Of a stretch of 64,000 nt of DNA, positions 59,251 to 64,000 are shown in pieces. The translations under genes were made by a program, and so were the position numbers. Origin of the DNA: Vitellaria paradoxa (Eukaryota; Streptophyta; Magnoliopsida; Ericales; Sapotaceae); contig CM034233.1 of the NCBI GenBank assembly GCA_019916065.1, positions 43,541,750 to 43,605,749 on the forward strand, given 5' to 3'. Position 1 is the first letter of the stretch. Every line of letters starts with the position of its first letter. A model generated the notes under the pieces. The model saw nothing but the letters and a program-made list of their open reading frames with translations, was not told the DNA's origin and did no database searches.

Positions 59251-60563
59251 ACCAAACCAAACCAAACCAAACTAAGCCTTTTTCCACTAGGTAGGGTCGG
59301 CTATATGAATTTGATGATGCCAATCAAATCTGTTTAGGGTCATGTCCTCCGTTAAATCTAGGTAGGCAAGGTCAAGTCTAATAGTTTATTTCCAACTTCT
59401 CTTAGATCTTCCTCTTCCTGTCCTACTTCTAGCAATCTCCATGCTTTCACACCTTCTAACAAGTGCTTCCGTTGGACGCCTTCTAACATGGCCGAACCAT
59501 CTTAATCGATTTTCTCTCATTTTATCTTCAATCGGTGATATTCCTACTTTGTCCATAATCTTCTCGTTCATAATCCTCTCTCTCCTTGTAATCCCGCACA
59601 TCCATCTTAGCATTCTCATCTTCGCAACTGCCATCTTCTGAACATGATTATGCTTTACTGTCCAACACTCTGATCCATATAGCAACACTAGTCTTGCTGC
59701 CACCTTATAATACTTTCCTTTCACCTTGAGGGGGAATTTTTCAGTTGCACAAAACCCCCGAAGCACTCCTCCATTTGGTTCACCCAGCTTGAATCCTGTA
59801 ACTTACATCAGTATCAATCCCTCCATCTTGTTGCACCATAGATCCAAGGTACCTAAATTTATCTTTCTCTACAATTTTTTGTGTGCCTAAACTTACTTCT
59901 ATACTACGCGTTATTCTACTTTGACTAAACTTACATTACATATATTCCGTCTTGCATCAGCTTAGCCTAAACCCTTTTGTCTCTAACGTATCCCGCCACA
60001 ATTCTAGCTTAGCATTCACTCATTCTCTCGTCTCATCTACTAAAACAATATCATCTGCAAATAGCATACACCACGGCACCTCATCCTGAATATGTCTTGT
60101 AATCTCATCCATAACTAGAGCAAACAAGTACGGGCTTAACGCTGAGCCTTGATGTAAACCAATCGTGATAGGGAACTCATTAGTCTCTCCACCAGTCGTC
60201 CGTATAGATGTCATGGCTCTATCATACATGTCCTTTATCACCTCAATATATGCGACACACGCTCCTTTCTTTTCCAATACTCTCCATAGAATCTCCCTAG
60301 GAACCCGATCATATGCCTTCTCTAAATCGATGAACACCATATGTAATTCTTTTTGACCTTCTCTATACTATTCCATTAACCTCCTCAAGAGAAAGATAGC
60401 CTCCATGGTTGATCTCCCAGGCATGAAACCAAATTGATTCTCTGAAACGTTTGTTGTCCTTCTTAGTCTTCTCTCAATAACTCTCTCCCATAATTTCATC
60501 GTATGGCTTATCAATCTAATCCCGCGGTAGTTCGCACAGTTCTGAATATCTCCTTTGTTCTTG
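59251..60563 (-). mobile_element. RTE LINE copy F, 5'-truncated
   Basis: Minus-strand RTE 3' part with (AAACC)n at 59251. aatttat (59244-59250) and agtttat (60564-60570) are a probable short duplication with one mismatch. Joining the flanks continues Copia 3 RT (GYTQF to YGLNL). The 5' end stops before the RT start. Confidence 0.85.
59386..60500 (-). pseudogene. RTE copy F reverse transcriptase remnant
   Basis: RT core at 60020-60340 ([39 protein letters not shown]) and C-terminal region at 59386-59766 (RLRWFGHVRRRPTEALVRRC, GRGRSKRSWK), separated by stops and a shift. The 106-residue RT block is identical to the one in copy E as far as I can see, so E and F are close relatives or share a source. 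Confidence 0.87.
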
Positions 60564-62624
60564 AGTTTATGGCTTGAATTTATAGGGACTTTCCCTTTTG
60601 TGGCAAAGATTACATCAGTTCATCTTCTTATCGCCTTTGCCGCCATTTATCGCTAGCCTCTTCATCAACTAGATGTCAAGAATACCTTCTTGCATGGTAC
60701 TCTCGAAGACGAGATCTATATGAAGCAACCTCCAAGATTTGTTGCTTATGTGGAGTCTGCATTAGCTTGTAAGTTTTAAAAATCCTTATATGGCCTACAA
60801 CAATCCCCTCATGCATAACTTGGAAGGTTCAACAATGTGGGTATGGAATCTGAACTAACTCAGTGTAGTGTTGATCATTTTGTCTTCCATCATCAGTAAA
60901 CTTAAGAAATAATATAGCCCTTAGTATGTATAAAAGACATGGCTATCACATTTAATGAAATAAGATGTATCACCAAGTTTAAGGCATTCCTTTAGATTAA
61001 GTTTAGCACTAAAGATTTGGGACCACCAAAATATCTCTTAAGCATTGAGATAGCCGACCACGTAATGGTATTGCTCTCTCTAACAAAAAATATGTTCCAA
61101 ACTTGTGATCTGAGATAGGTATGTTTAGTACTAAACCTATAGACACTTCAATAGACCCCAATATGAAGTTAGTGGCAGATGAGTGTAACTTTTTGGAGAA
61201 TCCTAATTAGTACAAAAGATTGGTCAGAAATCTAACAATTGCTTGACAGTTACAAGACAAATATTTCATTTCCTATTGAGTGTGATTAGTCAATTTCTAA
61301 AATCACCTCATACAAGTCATAGGGATGTAGTAGTCTAATCCTTAGATATTAGGAGGGAGCACTTGAAAATGGCTAGTTGTATCAAGACATTGGACATATT
61401 CATTACAAGGGTATGTAGATGAAGATTGAGTAGGATCATCATTAAATAGACATTTTACTAATAATTATTGAATTTTCGTTTGAGGTAATCTAATGTCACA
61501 GAAGAGTAAGAAGCGAGGCAAAATCAAAATATAGAGCCATGGCTCATACCACATTATGAGTTACTCTAGCTATTGTAGAGAACTGGTCAGAGACCACCCT
61601 ATTCAGCAGGGCAACCTTCCGTCGCAATCCTAACACGCGACGATTGCATGCGCAAACACCTACAACTCCCTGACCAAAATCTATCCCTTTGAGGGCATTT
61701 GAATCGAGGGATTTAGGACCTATGGGCATTCTAGACCTTTGTTGCAAGATCACTTCTCAAAGGCATTCCAAAGCCCGACACAGCTTAAGAGATCAACTCA
61801 ACTCTCGTGGGCCAAAAGCAAGGCCCAAGACTACCCTTCGAGGGAACTTCATTCATCCATGAGGACCCTTATAGACCTAGGCACACACTTACCTATAGGA
61901 TCATCCAAGGATGATTGGCTTAATGGCTAGAGTTGGAGGATTTGTCAAATGACCTTTTATCAGCCTATAAAAGGAATCACTACCAAACAAAGACAACTAG
62001 AACATGGCCACTCATACTTAGAGATGCATTGCAACCCTTGTACGAGCCGACCACGAAGGGACATCATCACTACCTGGCTAGATGTACCTCTACCAATGGA
62101 TGAGTCAAGCCATGTAGAGTTGACGACTTGGCTTGGGGACCACTATCCTAGACGTGTGAAGATCAACCTCATGTGAAAATCAACCTCATTGTCCTAGTAG
62201 TGACTTCTCTCCCTTCCTGTTACCCAGCTCTCACCTCATTGTCCTCGTACGGCATTCCATCATTGAAGATGTACAACACTATTCCCAAACAACCAAAGCA
62301 TCCAGACCCACTCCAACCCTCCACAACAGCATATGATGAAAGGGTTGGAAGTTCATCACCTACAACTCATGGAGTTTTTGTGTGATAATTAGACTATTGT
62401 TCATATTGCTTCAAATACAGTACTTCATGAGAGAACCAAGCATATTGAGATGAATTGTCACTTTGTTAGAAAGAAGAACTTATAAAATACTATCAAGACC
62501 AATCATGTCAAATTTGAAAATCAACTTGCTTATTTGTTTACTAAAACTCTTGGAGGGTCTCGAGCTCGATATATTTGTAACAAACTTGAAACGTATAATA
62601 TATTTACTACAACTTGAGCAGAAG
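60564..62624 (+). pseudogene. Copia 3 RT remainder and RNase H
   Basis: RT resumes after the RTE (YGLNL; LLMWSLH-like, VCIKDMAITF in place of the YVDD box near 60925), then PKYLLSIEIADHV and related sequence. RNase H shows FLLSVISQFLKSP and, after a foreign insert, MEFLCDN ... IVHIASNTVLHERTKHIEMN and LAYLFTKTLGG (62360-62600). Highly decayed. Confidence 0.8.
61575..62335. other. GC-richer foreign insert in Copia 3 RNase H
   Basis: Copia RNase H reading stops near 61575 (MAHTTL) and resumes near 62335 (GLEVHHLQLMEFLCDN). The roughly 760 bp between are GC-richer, contain a TATA-like cctataaaagg (61964-61974) and no known coding. It may be an LTR or other element fragment; exact ends and a duplication were not found. 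Confidence 0.5.
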
Positions 62625-62890
62625 TGTTAGAGAATAACATAAATCTATAGATACATAATTATATTAGAGAATACCATAAATATATATACATAATTATGAT
62701 AGAGAATAACATAAATATATAGATACATAATTAGGGCTAGTTTATTCTCTTTCCCAATATAGGAGATTAGTTAGATTATGATTCGATTTCCTCATTTTCT
62801 AATTTCTACATGATATTGTGAACATAAATATATGTGCTGAGACTCAAAAGGAATCAAGTAATTCCATTCATTCTCTAATTATTACAAACA
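62625..62890 (+). repeat. Copia 3 3' LTR
   Basis: 266 bp from tgttagagaataac to attacaaaca, preceded by the purine-rich cttgagcagaag. It starts with three tandem copies (from 62629, 62666 and 62701) of an agagaataacataaat-type unit of 35-37 bp, absent from the 5' LTR. Confidence 0.82.
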
Positions 62891-63035
62891 GTAACCACTA
62901 ACCAGCCATGTACCCACTTCTCCATTTATTCGAAGTAGTGTTTCATACTTGAAAAGGAAAGAAAAGAAACAAAGAAAAAAGAAAGGAGAGTTACAAATTC
63001 TGTCATGGATAAAAATCACAGCAACAATTACCAAC
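62891..63035. other. Katanin intron, short end after exon a
   Basis: Intron sequence between Copia 3 and the donor of exon a. Purine-rich (62957-62990). Confidence 0.5.
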
Positions 63036-63138
63036 CTGTTGCCAGCAGAAACTCATGCGGATGAAAATCTATGCACTGAATCTGGCCTTCATGACACTTG
63101 AAATCATGCAACAACTTCCCAGCAGTCAAATCCCAAAG
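63036..63138 (-). CDS. KTN80: KTN80 exon a: WD40 blade (LWDLTAGK...)
   Basis: This 103-bp exon reads [14 protein letters not shown], then [18 protein letters not shown], a typical WD40 blade and the katanin p80 signature. The acceptor is the AG at 63139-63140 (read on the minus strand) and the donor is GTTGGTAA just below 63036. The exon ends in phase 1 (one base of a Gly codon), which joins exactly to the next exon at 47247 to give ATGSAD. Exons for the earlier blades must lie to the right of the window, since nothing WD40-like was recognised in 63139-64000. Confidence 0.88.
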
Positions 63139-64000
63139 CTGTCAAAAAAACAATTTTATTGTAGGCACTAACAACCAAATTGGCCAAGAGAGCACACATG
63201 TTTATGTGCATGACTCTTGCTATGAAACAAAGAAACAAGTATCATTAAAAGCCATCTACTAGATATGCCATCAAGGCACATGAAATCAAGCAAAAAGTAA
63301 ACCTAGTCAGAACTAACAAATATTGACATAGAATTTTTACAGCAGAACCTTCAATGGGAGAATTCCCAAACTAACCAAAAGGTGACAACATGCATGGTAC
63401 AATGCAATGTACAAGAACCACCCCCCTCTTCAAAAAGGGGGTAATTACACCTTTACCCTGTTGTTTTTTGATCTAAATATATATTATTCGCCTCTCAATT
63501 CAGAAGTTAACAGATAACCCTTCATGGTTTGGACTGAAGTAAAAATCATAACAGCATTAACAGGTTGCATGAAATGTCTAAATTATCTTCAAACTTTCTT
63601 TTATTTATTTTTCTCTCTTTGTATTTGCATGAAATGTCTAAATTATCTTCAAAATTTCTTTTATTTATTTTTCTCTCTTTGTACTTTATTGCTTTCTAAT
63701 TTCTCGCCAGAAACCAAAATATGTAAGTATATATTACCACTCTCCATTTATAAACAACCTCAACAGTAGATTGCTATTTCTCTTTCTATTTCACAGATGT
63801 TATACTAATTAATCTTATACATAATAATTCCTTAAAAAAAATTGTTGAACTAAAACTGTTGGGAATACTATAATTGTAAGGGTTCAGCCATCAATGTTGC
63901 TGATAGGCCTTGGGTCAAGTCTCTCTCCTAACTCTGTTTCTTTTTCAATTCACAATTACTAAGCTTCTCTCTATGTACATATACATTTATATCTTCCCAA
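63139..64000. other. Katanin intron upstream of exon a
   Basis: No WD40 exon was recognised. Contains a 60-bp tandem duplication (63565-63624 and 63625-63684). Confidence 0.45.
63565..63684. repeat. 60-bp tandem duplication
   Basis: Two consecutive copies starting ttgcatgaaatgtctaaatt with only one or two differences, indicating a recent local duplication in the intron. Confidence 0.9.

Larger units (their letters stand above)
50327..62890 (+). mobile_element. Copia 3: LTR retrotransposon with several insertions
   Basis: Plus-strand copia element. The LTRs share gggctagtttattctctttcc and end near ctaattattacaaaca: 5' about 50327-50502, 3' 62625-62890. Interior order is gag, protease, integrase, RT, RNase H. 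Copia 4 (51482-56499) sits in gag, RTE copy F (59251-60563) in the RT, a foreign segment (about 61575-62335) in RNase H and a small MITE-like piece near 58997-59100. No clear target duplication or primer site remains. It occupies most of the 15.8-kb katanin intron. Confidence 0.88.
3519..63138 (-). other. KTN80: Katanin p80 WD40 subunit (KTN80-type) gene, partial span
   Basis: Nine minus-strand exons with GT-AG borders encode a katanin p80 homologue. Katanin p80 is the regulatory and targeting subunit of the microtubule-severing katanin complex: its WD40 propeller directs the complex to microtubule sites and its C-terminal con80 domain binds the p60 AAA-ATPase. The visible order is WD40 blades (63036-63138 and 46712-47247), a Ser/Thr/Pro-rich linker (45549-46618) and con80 (3519-5969). 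The first WD40 exons lie beyond the right edge. The end of con80 was not found below 3519. The exon ending at 45549 leaves phase 1, whereas the exon starting at 5969 fits phase 0, so at least one linker exon is missing from this model or the 45549 donor is wrong. The 39.6-kb and 15.8-kb introns are packed with transposable elements. Family identity is strong; the exact isoform is not determined. Confidence 0.88.

Noticed and set aside
61544..62385. Short frames in the GC-richer insert as a host gene
   Set aside because: Frames are short, overlapping and unlike known proteins; the segment sits inside a copia RNase H.

Overview
This is nuclear DNA from a flowering plant, probably a eudicot with a repeat-rich genome. 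The evidence is GT-AG introns, plant-type Ty1/copia elements primed by initiator tRNA-Met, plant RTE and L1 LINEs, a TRIM, hAT elements and a Helitron. The sequence alone does not give the species.

One host gene runs through the window on the minus strand: a katanin p80 (WD40 subunit B1, KTN80-type) homologue. Nine exons can be placed at 63036-63138, 47177-47247, 46962-47036, 46712-46855, 46384-46618, 45549-46079, 5847-5969, 3759-3833 and 3519-3631. They encode the last WD40 blades, a low-complexity linker and the start of the C-terminal con80 domain. The 5' exons lie beyond 64,000 and the last con80 exons are not visible below 3519. Splice phases suggest at least one unseen exon between 45549 and 5969. 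Two introns are enormous (about 39.6 kb and 15.8 kb) because they are full of transposable elements.

Layout from low to high coordinates: 5'-truncated RTE (2405-2978); con80 exons (3.5-6.0 kb); old LTR-like DNA carrying an RTE (8215-11176); Copia 1 (11745-20743) with a hAT MITE and a full-size RTE inside; an L1 3' stub (22914-23178); Copia 2 on the minus strand (23985-33604), split by a Helitron (27388-30054) and a hAT element (24869-27369) that itself holds an RTE; an RTE near full length (from 36621); a 450-bp TRIM (41241-41690); an L1 relic (about 41.8-45.1 kb); six katanin exons; a second L1 relic (about 47.9-48.3 kb); a 1.5-kb non-autonomous LTR element (48734-50278); Copia 3 (50327-62890) carrying the young Copia 4 (51482-56499, minus), an RTE (59251-60563) and a foreign insert near 61.6-62.3 kb; then the 63-kb katanin exon.

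Target-site duplications fix the order of many insertions. No operon, CRISPR array, rRNA or tRNA gene was seen. All mobile-element coding regions are broken; the most intact are Copia 4 and the RTE reading frame at 25113-26273. The most interesting observations are the multi-layer nest with a minisatellite-bearing Helitron, several very short poly(A) insertions flanked by duplications, the TRIM and the small non-autonomous LTR element, and the transposon-swollen katanin gene.
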